DNA of 64,000 bases from JBFLYH01 sp964630235 (GCA_964630235.1 CAZVUO010000001.1:620001-684000); one strand, 5' to 3'; counted from the stretch's first letter, positions 26,059-34,954 are shown. Made by a program: numbers and translations. Notes: generated from the sequence alone by a model not told the origin.

Positions 26059-27612
26059 GTGTCCACCGCGCCGCGGTATTACCTGACCACCGCCATCACC
26101 TACGCCAATTCCCGGCCGCACATCGGCCACGCTTACGAGGAGATCGCCACCGACGTGCTGGCCCGCTGGAAGCGGCTGAACGGGCTTGACGTGTTTTTCG
26201 CCACCGGCTCGGACGAGCACTCCGCCAATGTGGAGGCCAAGGCCCGGGAGCTGGGGAAGACGCCGCAGGCGTATTGCGATGAAATGGCCGAGGTGTTCAA
26301 AAGCACCTGGGCCGGCCTGGATATCTCCTATGACCGCTTTATCCGTACCTCGGAAGCCGCCCACCACCGCGCCTCCCAGGAGATGATCCGGCGGGCGCAG
26401 GCGGCCGGGGACGTCTACCAAGGGCGCTACGAGGGCTGGTACTGCAACTCCTGCGAAAACTATTACACCGAGGCCGAACTCGGCGCAGACCGCCTCTGCC
26501 CGGTGCACAAGATAAAAACCGTCTGGCTGGCGGAGGAAAATTATTTTTTCAAGCTGTCCCGTTTTAGCGGAGCGCTGTTGACGCACATCGCGGAGCATCC
26601 GGAATTCATTCAGCCCGAGACCCGGCGCAACGAAATTCTCAACATCATCCAGGGCGGGCTCAAGGACATCTCCATTTCCCGCTCGTCCACGACCTGGGGC
26701 ATCCCCTTCCCGGGAGATCCGGGGCAGGTGGTGTACGTGTGGTTCGACGCGCTCATCAATTACCTCTCCGCCATCGGGTTTGCGTCCGACCGGCCGGAGG
26801 ACCAGGCGCGGTTCGCGCGCTACTGGCCGGCGGATGTGCACGTGATCGGCAAGGACATCACGCGGTTCCACTGCATCATCTGGCCGGCCATGCTGATGTC
26901 GGCCGGCCTGCCCCTGCCCCGGCGCGTGTTCGGGCACGGCTTCCTGTATCTGAAGGGCGAAAAGATCTCCAAGACCCGGGGCAATGTGCTGGACCCGCTG
27001 GACCTGGTCCGCGATTACGGCCTGGATCCGGTGCGCTACACCTTGCTGCTGGGCGCCAATTCTTTCGCCGGCGATGGGGATTTTTCCGAGGAAGAGCTGA
27101 TCGAGCGCTACAACAGCCATCTGGCCAACGATCTGGGCAACCTCCTTAACCGGACCCTGACCATGGTGGAGAAATATTGCGCCGGACGCGTCCCCCCTCC
27201 GGCCTCAGGCGTGCTGGCGGAACAAGCCCGCGGCCTGTTCCCGGCGTTCGACCAGGCCATGGACGCGCTGGATTTCGCCGCCGCCATGAACCTGGTCTGG
27301 GACCTGGTGAAGCGGGCCAACAAATTCATTGATGAGGCGGCGCCCTGGGCGCTGGTTAAAAAAGGCGAGCAAGAGCAAGTGAACGCGGTGATGTACCAGC
27401 TCCTGGAGACCCTGCGCCTGGCCGCGGTCTACGTCTGCCCGGTCATGCCGAACACCACGCCGCGCATTTTGGCGCAGTTGGGGGTTCCCGAGCCCGGCCG
27501 GACAGCTCGGTTCCCGCAGGACGCTGGATGGGGCCTGCTGCCCGAGGGACAGGCCGTGGCCAAGTCGGGCCCGCTGTTTCCGCGCATCGAGCGGGAAGCT
27601 AAGCAAGGCTGA
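26059..27612 (+). CDS. metG: Methionyl-tRNA synthetase
   Basis: 517 residues, class I. HIGH motif within NSRPHIGHAY, a metal-binding knuckle CNSCENYY...CPVH, GKDITRFHCIIWPAML, and the KMSKS-type loop EKISKTRGN near residue 301. It lacks the C-terminal tRNA-binding domain found in longer forms, fitting the short type. The SD AAGGAG precedes the GTG start after ricT. It charges tRNA-Met and lies in the conserved cluster upstream of tatD. Confidence 0.95.
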   Translation: MSTAPRYYLTTAITYANSRPHIGHAYEEIATDVLARWKRLNGLDVFFATGSDEHSANVEAKARELGKTPQAYCDEMAEVFKSTWAGLDISYDRFIRTSEAAHHRASQEMIRRAQAAGDVYQGRYEGWYCNSCENYYTEAELGADRLCPVHKIKTVWLAEENYFFKLSRFSGALLTHIAEHPEFIQPETRRNEILNIIQGGLKDISISRSSTTWGIPFPGDPGQVVYVWFDALINYLSAIGFASDRPEDQARFARYWPADVHVIGKDITRFHCIIWPAMLMSAGLPLPRRVFGHGFLYLKGEKISKTRGNVLDPLDLVRDYGLDPVRYTLLLGANSFAGDGDFSEEELIERYNSHLANDLGNLLNRTLTMVEKYCAGRVPPPASGVLAEQARGLFPAFDQAMDALDFAAAMNLVWDLVKRANKFIDEAAPWALVKKGEQEQVNAVMYQLLETLRLAAVYVCPVMPNTTPRILAQLGVPEPGRTARFPQDAGWGLLPEGQAVAKSGPLFPRIEREAKQG

Positions 27613-27615
27613 GCC

Positions 27616-29022
27616 ATGCGCCTGATTGACACGCACGTGCATTTGGAGGACCCGGCGTTTGATGCGGATCGCGGTGAGGTGCTGGCGCGGGCCCGCCAGG
27701 CGGGCGTGGCTGCCTTTCTCAATGCCGGCTCCACCGAAACCGCCAACGCCGGGGCGCTGGACCTGGCCCGGCGCACGCCAGGGCTGTTTGTCGGCATCGG
27801 CCTGCATCCTCACGAGTTCCCGCGCGTGGCGCCGACCGCCGCGGACACGCTGTCCGGACAGTTATGCCAGGAGTCCGTGGTGGCCCTGGGCGAGATCGGG
27901 CTGGACTTCCACCAGTTTCCGGACCATCCGGCGCCGGACCGCGAAGCCCAGATTCAGGCGTTCCGGCGGCAGCTCCGGTGGGCGCGGATCTTCGAACTGC
28001 CGCCGATCGTGCACATCCGGGAGGCGCACGCGGAAGCGCTGGCCGAGCTGAAAGCCGCCGGGCCCTGGCCTCATGGCGGGGTACTGCATTGCTATTCCGG
28101 CGGCACGGCCCACCTGGAGGAAGGCCTGGCCCTGGGGTTTTCCCTCGGGATCGGCGGCCCGGTGACCTATCCCCGGGCCGATGACCTGCGGGCCGCGGTC
28201 GCGCGCGCGCCGCTGACGCGGCTGCTGCTGGAGACCGACGCGCCCTATCTGCCGCCGCAGAGCCGGCGGGGCCGGCGCAATGAGCCCGCGGCCCTGGTGG
28301 AGATCGCAGAGGCCGTGGCCAAAGTCCGGGGCCTCGGCGCGCCCGACGTGGCGGAGCGAACGTCCGACAACGCGGAGCGCCTGTTCAAGCTCGCCTCCGC
28401 GGATCCGGGGCAGTGGGTCTACGACCTGCAAGGGCATTTGTACGTCAATTTAACCAACCGCTGCAGCGCGGACTGCGTTTTTTGCCCGCGCCGCGTTTCG
28501 CGCCGCGTCCAGCAGTATGATCTGACCCTGCGCCGCGAGCCCCGGGCCGCGGAGCTGCTCGAGGCGATCGGCGACGCGCGCCGCTTTTCGGAAGTGGTGT
28601 TCTGCGGATTTGGGGAGCCGCTGCTGCGCCTGCCCACCCTGCTGGCCGTGGCGCGGGGGGTCAAGGCCCAGGGCGTGCGCGTGCGCGTGGACACCAACGG
28701 GCATGCCGATCGCCTCTACGGCCGGGACATTCTGCCCGAATGCCGCGGCGCGGTGGACGCGTGGTCCGTCTCGCTCAACAGCGTGGATCCCCAGCAGTAC
28801 CAGGCGCTGGTGCGGCCGGCGGCGGACGCCGACACCCTGCCGGCCGTACATTCTTTCATCCGCCGCGCGGCCGCGGCCGGGTTCGAGGTCGTGGTAACGG
28901 CCGTGGAGCTGCCCGGCGTGGACACGGCTGGCGTGCGGCAGTTCGCGGCCCAGGCCGGCGCGCGCTACCGCGGCCGTCCGCACCAGCGCCTGGGGGAGCC
29001 GGAGTCAACGATCAGCCGCTGA
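27616..29022 (+). CDS. TatD-family hydrolase fused to a radical SAM domain
   Basis: 468 residues. Residues 1-255 are a TatD-type metal-dependent hydrolase: DTHVHLED, GIGLHPHEF, ALGEIGLDFH, HCYSGG and LLLETDAPYL. Residues about 265-468 are a radical SAM module: YVNLTNRCSADCVFCPR carries CxxxCxxC, followed by VVFCGFGEPLLR and VRVDTNGHA. TatD-associated radical SAM proteins are known as separate genes or fusions, with no assigned reaction. The N-terminal part probably hydrolyses phosphodiesters. The gene follows metG by 3 bases, and its stop lies inside a strong hairpin. Confidence 0.85.
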   Translation: MRLIDTHVHLEDPAFDADRGEVLARARQAGVAAFLNAGSTETANAGALDLARRTPGLFVGIGLHPHEFPRVAPTAADTLSGQLCQESVVALGEIGLDFHQFPDHPAPDREAQIQAFRRQLRWARIFELPPIVHIREAHAEALAELKAAGPWPHGGVLHCYSGGTAHLEEGLALGFSLGIGGPVTYPRADDLRAAVARAPLTRLLLETDAPYLPPQSRRGRRNEPAALVEIAEAVAKVRGLGAPDVAERTSDNAERLFKLASADPGQWVYDLQGHLYVNLTNRCSADCVFCPRRVSRRVQQYDLTLRREPRAAELLEAIGDARRFSEVVFCGFGEPLLRLPTLLAVARGVKAQGVRVRVDTNGHADRLYGRDILPECRGAVDAWSVSLNSVDPQQYQALVRPAADADTLPAVHSFIRRAAAAGFEVVVTAVELPGVDTAGVRQFAAQAGARYRGRPHQRLGEPESTISR

Positions 29023-29039
29023 AGCGGGTGATCGTTGAC
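29004..29039 (+). terminator. Strong hairpin spanning the tatD-rSAM stop codon
   Basis: GTCAACGATCA (29004-29014) pairs perfectly with TGATCGTTGAC (29029-29039), with an inner CCGC/GCGG extension. No T run follows, so it is not a standard intrinsic terminator. Its 3' arm contains the possible -35 of the trp genes. Confidence 0.4.
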
Positions 29040-29064
29040 AGAGCATTTGAGCAGTAGCTAGGAG
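29035..29064 (+). promoter_or_regulatory. Possible promoter of trpCFBA
   Basis: TTGACA at 29035-29040 and TAGGAG at 29059-29064 (18-base spacer). The -10 is poor. Confidence 0.3.
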
Positions 29065-29111
29065 ACAGGAGAGTAAAGGCTCAAATGCGGTCACCTTTCT
29101 CCTATCTGCTC
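29041..29111 (+). promoter_or_regulatory. trp leader with two mutually exclusive stems
   Basis: Stem 1: GCATTTGAGC (29043-29052) pairs perfectly with GCTCAAATGC (29079-29088). Stem 2: GAGCAG (29049-29054) plus TAGGAGA (29059-29065) pairs with TCTCCTA (29098-29104) plus CTGCTC (29106-29111). Both use bases 29049-29052, so only one can form. A small frame starts inside stem 1. The layout suggests a switch, but no T-box or known riboswitch consensus was found. Confidence 0.4.
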
Positions 29112-29168
29112 TCGTTCGGCAAGATGTTGGTTAAAGCCGCAAGCGCCTGGTTTTTAAATAAGGAATAG
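29085..29168 (+). CDS. Possible 27-residue leader peptide upstream of trpC
   Basis: ATG at 29085, with AAAGG 5 bases and GGAGAG further upstream, encodes 27 residues ending AWFLNKE with a single Trp codon (residue 22) and a TAG stop 24 bases before trpC. One Trp is little for classic attenuation, so this may be chance. The start codon lies inside stem 1 of the leader, so translation would depend on which stem forms. Confidence 0.25.
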   Translation: MRSPFSYLLSFGKMLVKAASAWFLNKE

Positions 29169-29191
29169 AATCGGAGAAGGGGGAGGCAGGC

Positions 29192-29989
29192 ATGGCCAAG
29201 TCGTTCTTAAAAGGGGTTGTGAAGGAAAAGAACAAAGAGGTGGCGCTGGCCAAGAAAAAAGCACCGCTCGACAAACTGCTCCACACGATGCTGACGCTGC
29301 CGCCGGTCCGGAATTTTCGCGAGGCGCTCGCGAACGCTCCCCGCATCAGCGTGATCGCGGAGATCAAGCGCAAGATGCCCGGCGCGCCTTCGTTCAAGCC
29401 CCGCTACAGCCTGGAGCGGACCGTCGCGGCGTACGTCGCCGGAGGCGCCGTGGCGCTCTCGTACGTCACGGACGCCAAGCATTTCGACGGCAAGCTCAGC
29501 CAGATCGCCGAACTCAAGCGGTTCTGCGGCCTGCCGGTGCTGCGCAAGGATTTCGTGATTGATCCTTATCAACTCTACGAATCCCGGGCGGCGCAGGCGG
29601 ATGCGGTCCTGCTCATGGCCGAGGCCGTGCCGGACAAGCTTCTCGCCCGTTTGGTGGAGCTGACCGTCAGCCTGGGCATGACGCCGGTGGTGGAGATCCA
29701 CAAAGCGCCGGACGTCAGGCGGGCCCTGCGGGCCGGCGCGGACGTGATCCTGATCAACAACCGGGACCTCAACACCCTCAAGCTGAACCGGCAGACCGTG
29801 GACCGGCTGGCCAAAGGCATTCCCCGCGACAACTTCGTGATCGCCGCCAGCGGGTACAGCACGCCGGAGGAGATCGCGGAGATCGAATCGGACCGCGTGC
29901 GCAGCGTGCTGGTCGGCAAGGCCCTGCTGGCGGACCCCCGGCCCGAACAGCTGCTGCGCCACATGGCGCAGCGCGCGGAGCGGTTGTGA
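29192..29989 (+). CDS. trpC: Indole-3-glycerol phosphate synthase, divergent active site
   Basis: 265 residues forming a TIM barrel: IAEIKRKMPGAPS (Glu and Lys of the active site kept, but the usual SPS is changed), LRKDFVIDPYQ with the catalytic Lys, ADAVLLMAE, VVEIH and INNRDLNTLKLN. The Glu that normally precedes Ser-Gly in the ESG motif is Ala (A219). It closes the ring of CdRP to form indole-3-glycerol phosphate. It overlaps trpF by ATGA. Identity is supported by the trpF, trpB and trpA neighbours; the substitutions deserve attention. Confidence 0.88.
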   Translation: MAKSFLKGVVKEKNKEVALAKKKAPLDKLLHTMLTLPPVRNFREALANAPRISVIAEIKRKMPGAPSFKPRYSLERTVAAYVAGGAVALSYVTDAKHFDGKLSQIAELKRFCGLPVLRKDFVIDPYQLYESRAAQADAVLLMAEAVPDKLLARLVELTVSLGMTPVVEIHKAPDVRRALRAGADVILINNRDLNTLKLNRQTVDRLAKGIPRDNFVIAASGYSTPEEIAEIESDRVRSVLVGKALLADPRPEQLLRHMAQRAERL

Positions 29990-30621
29990 TCCGCGTCAAA
30001 ATCTGCGGTCTCACCCGGCCGGAGGACGTCCGGGCCGCCGTGGCGGCCGGGGCCGACGCCCTGGGTTTTGTGCTCGCTCCCTCCGTCCGCCAGGTTACGG
30101 TCCAGCAGGTCAAGCGGCTGCTGGCCGGGGTGCCGCCCTGCGTGCTCACGGTCGGCGTGTTCGTGGACCAACCGCTGCCCCTGCTGCAGTACTGCCTGGA
30201 AGAGCTGGGTCTGGACCGTCTGCAGTTCCACGGCAGCGAGACCCAGGCCTGGATGAGGAAATTCCCCAAAATCCGGGTGATCCGCGCCCTGCGGCCGGCT
30301 GCCGGCGCTCCGCTTCCGGGCCGCGACCCGGCGCCCGCCGCCTCGGCCTTCCTGGTGGACGCGCGCGTGCCCGGCGCGGCCGGCGGGACCGGACAGAGAT
30401 CCAACTGGCCGTACGCCCGGCGCCTGAGGCGTTTTGGCAAACCGGTGATTTTGTCCGGCGGCCTTACGCCCGAGAACGTGGGGCAGGCCATCCGCCAGGT
30501 GCGGCCGGACATGGTGGACGTGTCCACGGGGGTGGAGGTCAGGCCGGGGATCAAGAACCACGCGAAGATGCGCGCCTTCGTTCAGGCCGCGCGGCGCGCG
30601 GTGGAACGGATCGGGAGGTAA
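29986..30621 (+). CDS. trpF: Phosphoribosylanthranilate isomerase
   Basis: 211 residues. The N-terminal VKICGLTRPEDV with the catalytic Cys, ALGFVLAPSVRQV, LQFHGSE, the Asp region FLVDARVPG and the C-terminal VDVSTGVE are typical. It isomerises PRA to CdRP, the step before TrpC. Two-base gap to trpB. The anthranilate genes trpE, trpG and trpD are not in the window, so the early pathway must be encoded elsewhere. Confidence 0.93.
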   Translation: MIRVKICGLTRPEDVRAAVAAGADALGFVLAPSVRQVTVQQVKRLLAGVPPCVLTVGVFVDQPLPLLQYCLEELGLDRLQFHGSETQAWMRKFPKIRVIRALRPAAGAPLPGRDPAPAASAFLVDARVPGAAGGTGQRSNWPYARRLRRFGKPVILSGGLTPENVGQAIRQVRPDMVDVSTGVEVRPGIKNHAKMRAFVQAARRAVERIGR

Positions 30622-30623
30622 GC

Positions 30624-31796
30624 ATGTCCCTGCCACGGTCAGGCTGGTTCGGCGCCTATGGCGGCTGTTTCGCGCCCGAAGTGCTGGTGCCCGCGGTGGA
30701 CGAACTGCGCCGGGCCTATGCCCAGGCGCGCCGGGACCCGGCCTTCCGCGCCGAGCTGGAAGCGGCGCTGAAAAATTACGCCGGACGGCCCACGCCCCTG
30801 GATTTCGCCGCACGCCTCACCGCGGCCTGGGGCGGCGCCCGGGTCTTCCTCAAGCGCGAAGACCTGATGCACACGGGCTCCCACAAATTGAATAACTGCC
30901 TGGGCCAGATCCTGCTGGCCCGGCGCATGGGCAAGCGTCGCATCATCGCCGAAACCGGAGCCGGCCAGCACGGGGTGGCCGCGGCCACGGTCTGCGCCCG
31001 CTACGGGCTCCCCTGCCGCGTTTACATGGGCACCGAGGACATGCGGCGCCAGGCGCTCAACGTGTACCGCATGCGGCTCTTGGGCGCCGAGGTCAAAGGC
31101 GTGGATTCAGGCTCCTGCACGCTCAAAGACGCCATGAACGAGGCCATCCGCGACTGGATCACCAACGTGCGCACCACCTACTATCTGCTCGGCACGGTGG
31201 CCGGATTCGATCCGTACCCGACCCTGGTGCGGGATTTCCAGTCCGTGATCGGCCGCGAGGCGCGCCGCCAGATCCTGGCTGCGGCCCGCCGCCTGCCGCA
31301 CGCGGTCGTGGCCTGCGTGGGCGGCGGCAGCAATGCCATGGGTATTTTTTCCGGCTTCCTGCGCGATGCGCGGGTGCGCCTGGTGGGCGTGGAGGCCGGC
31401 GGTCTGGGCCTGGGCACGGGGAAACACGCGGCCTCCTTGCTGCGCGGCCGGCCCGGCGTGCTGCACGGCAGCCGGAGCTACGTCATGCAGGATCCGTTCG
31501 GCCAGGTGCTGCCCACCCACTCCGTGGCCGCGGGACTGGACTATCCGGGCGTGGGACCGGAGCTGGCGTGGCTGATGGACAGCGGCCGCGTGCGGATGGC
31601 CAGTGCCACGGACCGCCAGGCCCTGGCCGCCCAGCGGGAACTCTCGCGCCGGGAGGGGATCATTCCGGCCCTGGAGAGCGCCCACGCGGTGGCGCACGCC
31701 CGCGGCCTGGCGCGCAAGCTGGGACGGGGCAAAGTGCTGATCGTGAACATCTCCGGCCGGGGCGACAAGGACCTCAGGCCCGGAGACGTGGCATGA
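30624..31796 (+). CDS. trpB: Tryptophan synthase beta subunit
   Basis: 390 residues. GWFGAYGG.FAPE at the start, the PLP-lysine motif HTGSHKLNNCLGQ, ETGAGQHGVA, CVGGGSNAMG (phosphate loop) and the C-terminal NISGRGDKD. It belongs to the TrpB1 class that works with TrpA, condensing indole and serine to tryptophan. It overlaps trpA by ATGA, consistent with a tightly coupled alpha2-beta2 complex. Confidence 0.96.
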   Translation: MSLPRSGWFGAYGGCFAPEVLVPAVDELRRAYAQARRDPAFRAELEAALKNYAGRPTPLDFAARLTAAWGGARVFLKREDLMHTGSHKLNNCLGQILLARRMGKRRIIAETGAGQHGVAAATVCARYGLPCRVYMGTEDMRRQALNVYRMRLLGAEVKGVDSGSCTLKDAMNEAIRDWITNVRTTYYLLGTVAGFDPYPTLVRDFQSVIGREARRQILAAARRLPHAVVACVGGGSNAMGIFSGFLRDARVRLVGVEAGGLGLGTGKHAASLLRGRPGVLHGSRSYVMQDPFGQVLPTHSVAAGLDYPGVGPELAWLMDSGRVRMASATDRQALAAQRELSRREGIIPALESAHAVAHARGLARKLGRGKVLIVNISGRGDKDLRPGDVA

Positions 31797-32602
31797 GCCG
31801 GCGCCTGCGGGAGCGCGTGCGGCAGGAGTTGGGGGCGGGCCGGCGCCTGTTCGTCCCGTTCCTCACCGCCGGAGACCGCGGGCTGTCTTTCACGCGCCAG
31901 GCCGTGCTCCGGCTGGAAAAAGCGGGCGCGGACGCCGTGGAGCTGGGCGTGCCTTTTTCCGACCCCCTGGCCGACGGCCCGGTGATCCAGGCTTCTTCCC
32001 AGCGCGCGCTCGAGGCGGGAACCACGCTGCCCAAGATCCTGAGCCTGGTGCGCTCCCTGCGCGCCGAGACCAGCTTGCCGCTGCTGCTCATGGGATATTA
32101 CAATCCGTTTCTCCAGAGGGGATTGAAGGACCTCGGCCAGGAAGCGGCCCGGACCGGGGTGGATGGATTCATTATTCCGGACCTGCCCCCGGAAGAAGCA
32201 GGGCCCTGGATCCGGTTGTGCCGCGGCCTGGACCTGGATACCGTGTTCTTAACCACGCCCAACAGCCCGGAAGGCCGGGTGCGGGCCGCGGTCAGCGCCG
32301 CTTCAGGGTACATCTATTATATGTCGGTAACCGGAACCACGGGTGTGCGCCGGACTGTTCCGCCGGACCTGGCGCCAGGCATCAGCCGGGTACGTCACTA
32401 CACCCGGCTTCCGATACTGGTCGGTTTTGGAATCTCGACCCCGCAGCAGGCCGCCAGGATCAGCGCGCTGGCGGACGGCGTGATCGTGGGCAGCGCTTTG
32501 GTCAAAACCCTGGAAGGCCGGAGTTCAAATGCCCAGGCCTTGAACCAGCTGACCAAACTTGCTCAAGGGCTCTGCCAGGCGGTTAAAAAACCCTTGAAAT
32601 AA
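31793..32602 (+). CDS. trpA: Tryptophan synthase alpha subunit
   Basis: 269 residues from the ATG that overlaps the trpB stop; the open frame extends upstream but only as a shadow of trpB. Motifs: FVPFLTAGD, the catalytic Glu in DAVELGVPFSDPLADGPVIQ, MGYYNPFLQRG, GFIIPDLPPEEA with the catalytic Asp, and GFGISTPQQA. It cleaves indole-3-glycerol phosphate to indole, which is channelled to TrpB. It is the last trp gene here; accD follows after about 115 bases. Confidence 0.95.
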   Translation: MSRRLRERVRQELGAGRRLFVPFLTAGDRGLSFTRQAVLRLEKAGADAVELGVPFSDPLADGPVIQASSQRALEAGTTLPKILSLVRSLRAETSLPLLLMGYYNPFLQRGLKDLGQEAARTGVDGFIIPDLPPEEAGPWIRLCRGLDLDTVFLTTPNSPEGRVRAAVSAASGYIYYMSVTGTTGVRRTVPPDLAPGISRVRHYTRLPILVGFGISTPQQAARISALADGVIVGSALVKTLEGRSSNAQALNQLTKLAQGLCQAVKKPLK

Positions 32603-32716
32603 AAGACGAAAATCCGGCCAGACAAGAAATTTGTTTTTTTGCCGTTTTTTTATCCGGATTGAGTTAAAATAGTCAGGTTTTTGCGTCGAAAGAATATGTT
32701 TTCAAAGGACCAGCGC

Positions 32717-33595
32717 ATGGATTGGTTTAAAAAACCAAAATACATGACCGTCCGGGTTGCTAAAAAAGAACGCACCGCGGCGATCCCTGACAATCTGGTC
32801 ACCAAATGCCCTGGGTGCAGTCAGATCGTTTTCAATAAAGAGATCGAGGCAGCCTGGCGGACCTGCCCCAAATGCAATCATCATTTTCACATGCCCGCGC
32901 GGGAGCGGCTGCGTCTGCTGGCTGACAACGGGGCGTTTCTGGAAACCCTCTCCGGCCGCCTGCAGTCCTCGGACCCGCTGACGTTCCCCAATTATCCGGA
33001 AAAAGTCAAAGCCGGCCAGAAGAAGACCAGCTTGCAGGACGCCGTGCTCAGCGGCTTGTGCACGATCGGCGGCGTCAGAACCGGACTGGCGATCACGGAT
33101 TTCGGCTTCATGGGAGGCTCCATGGGGTCGGTCATGGGCGAGGAGATCGCGCGCCTGATCGAACGCGCGGTGGAGGAGCGGCTGCCCGTGGTGATCGTGT
33201 CCTCGTCCGGCGGCGGCGCGCGCATGCAGGAAGGGATCGTGTCCCTCATGCAGATGGCGAAAACTTCCGCCGCCCTGGCCCGCCTGGGCGCCGCCGGCTT
33301 GATGTATATTTCCGTGCTCGCGGATCCGACCGGCGGCGGCGTGACCGCGAGCTTCGCCATGCTGGGGGACTTCATCATCGCCGAACCCAACGCCCAGATC
33401 ATGTTCGCCGGCCCGCGCGTGATCGAACAGACCATCCGCCAGCACCTGCCCAAGCGGTTTCAGCGCGCCGAGTTCCTGCTGGAGCACGGCATGCTCGACA
33501 TGGTGGTCAAGCGCCAGCAGCTCAAAGATACCCTCGCCCGGCTTCTGTCCATTTCCTCCCTGAACGGCCAAGATTCCAGTCCCAAGCGGAAGTAA
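32717..33595 (+). CDS. accD: Acetyl-CoA carboxylase carboxyltransferase beta subunit
   Basis: 292 residues. The ATG at 32717 follows AAGGA and gives the family start MDWFKK. The N-terminal zinc ribbon (CPGC...CPKC at about 31-52) and the carboxyltransferase core (GFMGGSMGSVMGEEI, SSSGGGARMQEG, GGVTASFAMLGD, FAGPRVIEQT) are complete. With AccA it transfers CO2 from carboxybiotin to acetyl-CoA, the first step of fatty acid synthesis. folC follows after 4 bases, as in many bacteria. Confidence 0.95.
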   Translation: MDWFKKPKYMTVRVAKKERTAAIPDNLVTKCPGCSQIVFNKEIEAAWRTCPKCNHHFHMPARERLRLLADNGAFLETLSGRLQSSDPLTFPNYPEKVKAGQKKTSLQDAVLSGLCTIGGVRTGLAITDFGFMGGSMGSVMGEEIARLIERAVEERLPVVIVSSSGGGARMQEGIVSLMQMAKTSAALARLGAAGLMYISVLADPTGGGVTASFAMLGDFIIAEPNAQIMFAGPRVIEQTIRQHLPKRFQRAEFLLEHGMLDMVVKRQQLKDTLARLLSISSLNGQDSSPKRK

Positions 33596-33599
33596 GCGC

Positions 33600-34928
33600 T
33601 TGACGACCTTGCGGCAAGCCCAGGCCTCCCTGCGGCGCTGGACCCGGCGCGCGGTGCTGCCGGGGCTGGACCGCACGCGCCGCCTGCTGGCCCTGCTCGG
33701 CCATCCGGAGCGCTGCTGCCCGGCCGTGCAGATCACCGGCACCAACGGCAAAGGATCGGTCGCGGCCCTCGTCGCCAGCGTGGCCCAGGCCGCCGGGTAT
33801 CGCACCGGCCGGTTCACCTCGCCGCATCTGGCGGACGAGCGCGAACGGATCACGGTGGACGGCAAGTGGGCAACGCCGGCCGCCTTCAGCGCTTCGGTCT
33901 CGCGCCTGCTGCCTGCCCTCCGGAAGCTGTGGCGCCAGGGCCGGCCGGCCACCTCGTTCGAAGCCTGGACCGTGCTGGCCGCGGAGATGTTCCGCGCGCG
34001 CGCGTGCGAGCTGGTTGTACTGGAGGTGGGCATGGGCGGCAGGCTGGACGCGACCTCGACCTGGCACGATGTCCGCCTCTCTCTCTTGACCAATGTGCGC
34101 CTGGAGCACACCGATTTCCTGGGGACCACGACCGATCAAATTTTACGCGAGAAGGCCGGAATGGCCAGGCGCGGTGTTCCGTTCCTCAGCGCGGAGACCG
34201 ATCCCGCCCTGCGCCGGCGGCTGCGGGCTTTGGCCAAGCGGCAGGGCTTCCCGGTCCGCTTCGTGGGCACGCGGGCCAGTGATACCGTGCGCATCCTGGG
34301 CTGGCGGCGCCTGCCGGCCGGATTGGCCGTGGACCTGAAAACCCGCGCGCAAGAGAACTTCCGGCTCCGCATCCCGCTGGCCGGCGCCTTTCAAGCCCAC
34401 AACCTGGCCCTGGCCGCGGCCGCGTGCCTGGAACTGGAGCAGCGGGGATTTCCCGGCCTGCGTCTCGGCCTGGCCGCGGGGTGTCAGCGCGTGCAATGGC
34501 CTGGACGCATGGAGATCATCAGCCGCCGGCCCGTGGTGGTATTGGATGGCGCGCACAACCCGGCCGCAGCCCAGGTCGTGGCCCGGGAATTCCTGGAGCA
34601 AGGGAAATCCTGCCTGCTGATCGCGGGCTGTATGGCGGACAAGGACGCGGCTGGCATTGTCCAGGCCCTGGCGCCGATCAGCCGGAAGGTCTGGACCGTG
34701 ACCCCGCCGGATGAGCGCGGACTGGAGGCGCGGGTCCTGGCAGAATTTTTTGCACGCCAGGGTGTGCCCAGCCAGCCGTGCACCTCCATGAGAGCCGCAC
34801 TGGCCGAGGCCCTCGCGGGTAGTAGGCCGAAGTCGTGCATCCTGGTTACAGGGTCCCTGTACCTTCTGGAACCTGCCCGGCAGGCGGTTCGATTTCTCCT
34901 TTCTCCCAAAGCGATAAAGACCATTTGA
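33600..34928 (+). CDS. folC: Folylpolyglutamate/dihydrofolate synthase
   Basis: 442 residues from a TTG start 4 bases after accD. ATP loop ITGTNGKGSV, TSPHL.DERERI, the GMGGRLDATS motif, NVRLEHTDFLG, REKAGM and DGAHNP..A are diagnostic of the Mur-ligase-like FolC family. It adds glutamate to dihydropteroate and reduced folates, so it serves the folate chemistry around fhs, metH and folK. The stop TGA lies inside a TTGACA that appears to be the -35 of the next gene. Confidence 0.93.
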   Translation: MTTLRQAQASLRRWTRRAVLPGLDRTRRLLALLGHPERCCPAVQITGTNGKGSVAALVASVAQAAGYRTGRFTSPHLADERERITVDGKWATPAAFSASVSRLLPALRKLWRQGRPATSFEAWTVLAAEMFRARACELVVLEVGMGGRLDATSTWHDVRLSLLTNVRLEHTDFLGTTTDQILREKAGMARRGVPFLSAETDPALRRRLRALAKRQGFPVRFVGTRASDTVRILGWRRLPAGLAVDLKTRAQENFRLRIPLAGAFQAHNLALAAAACLELEQRGFPGLRLGLAAGCQRVQWPGRMEIISRRPVVVLDGAHNPAAAQVVAREFLEQGKSCLLIAGCMADKDAAGIVQALAPISRKVWTVTPPDERGLEARVLAEFFARQGVPSQPCTSMRAALAEALAGSRPKSCILVTGSLYLLEPARQAVRFLLSPKAIKTI

Positions 34929-34954
34929 CAGGGCTTGAGTGGAAGGGTTATACT
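34925..34954 (+). promoter_or_regulatory. Predicted promoter overlapping the folC stop
   Basis: Consensus TTGACA at 34925-34930 (containing the folC TGA), 18-base spacer, TATACT at 34949-34954; the next gene starts 31 bases later. Confidence 0.6.

Noticed and set aside
29041..29191. T-box leader for the trp genes
   Set aside because: No T-box sequence (AGGGTGG-type) and no antiterminator/terminator pair with a T run.
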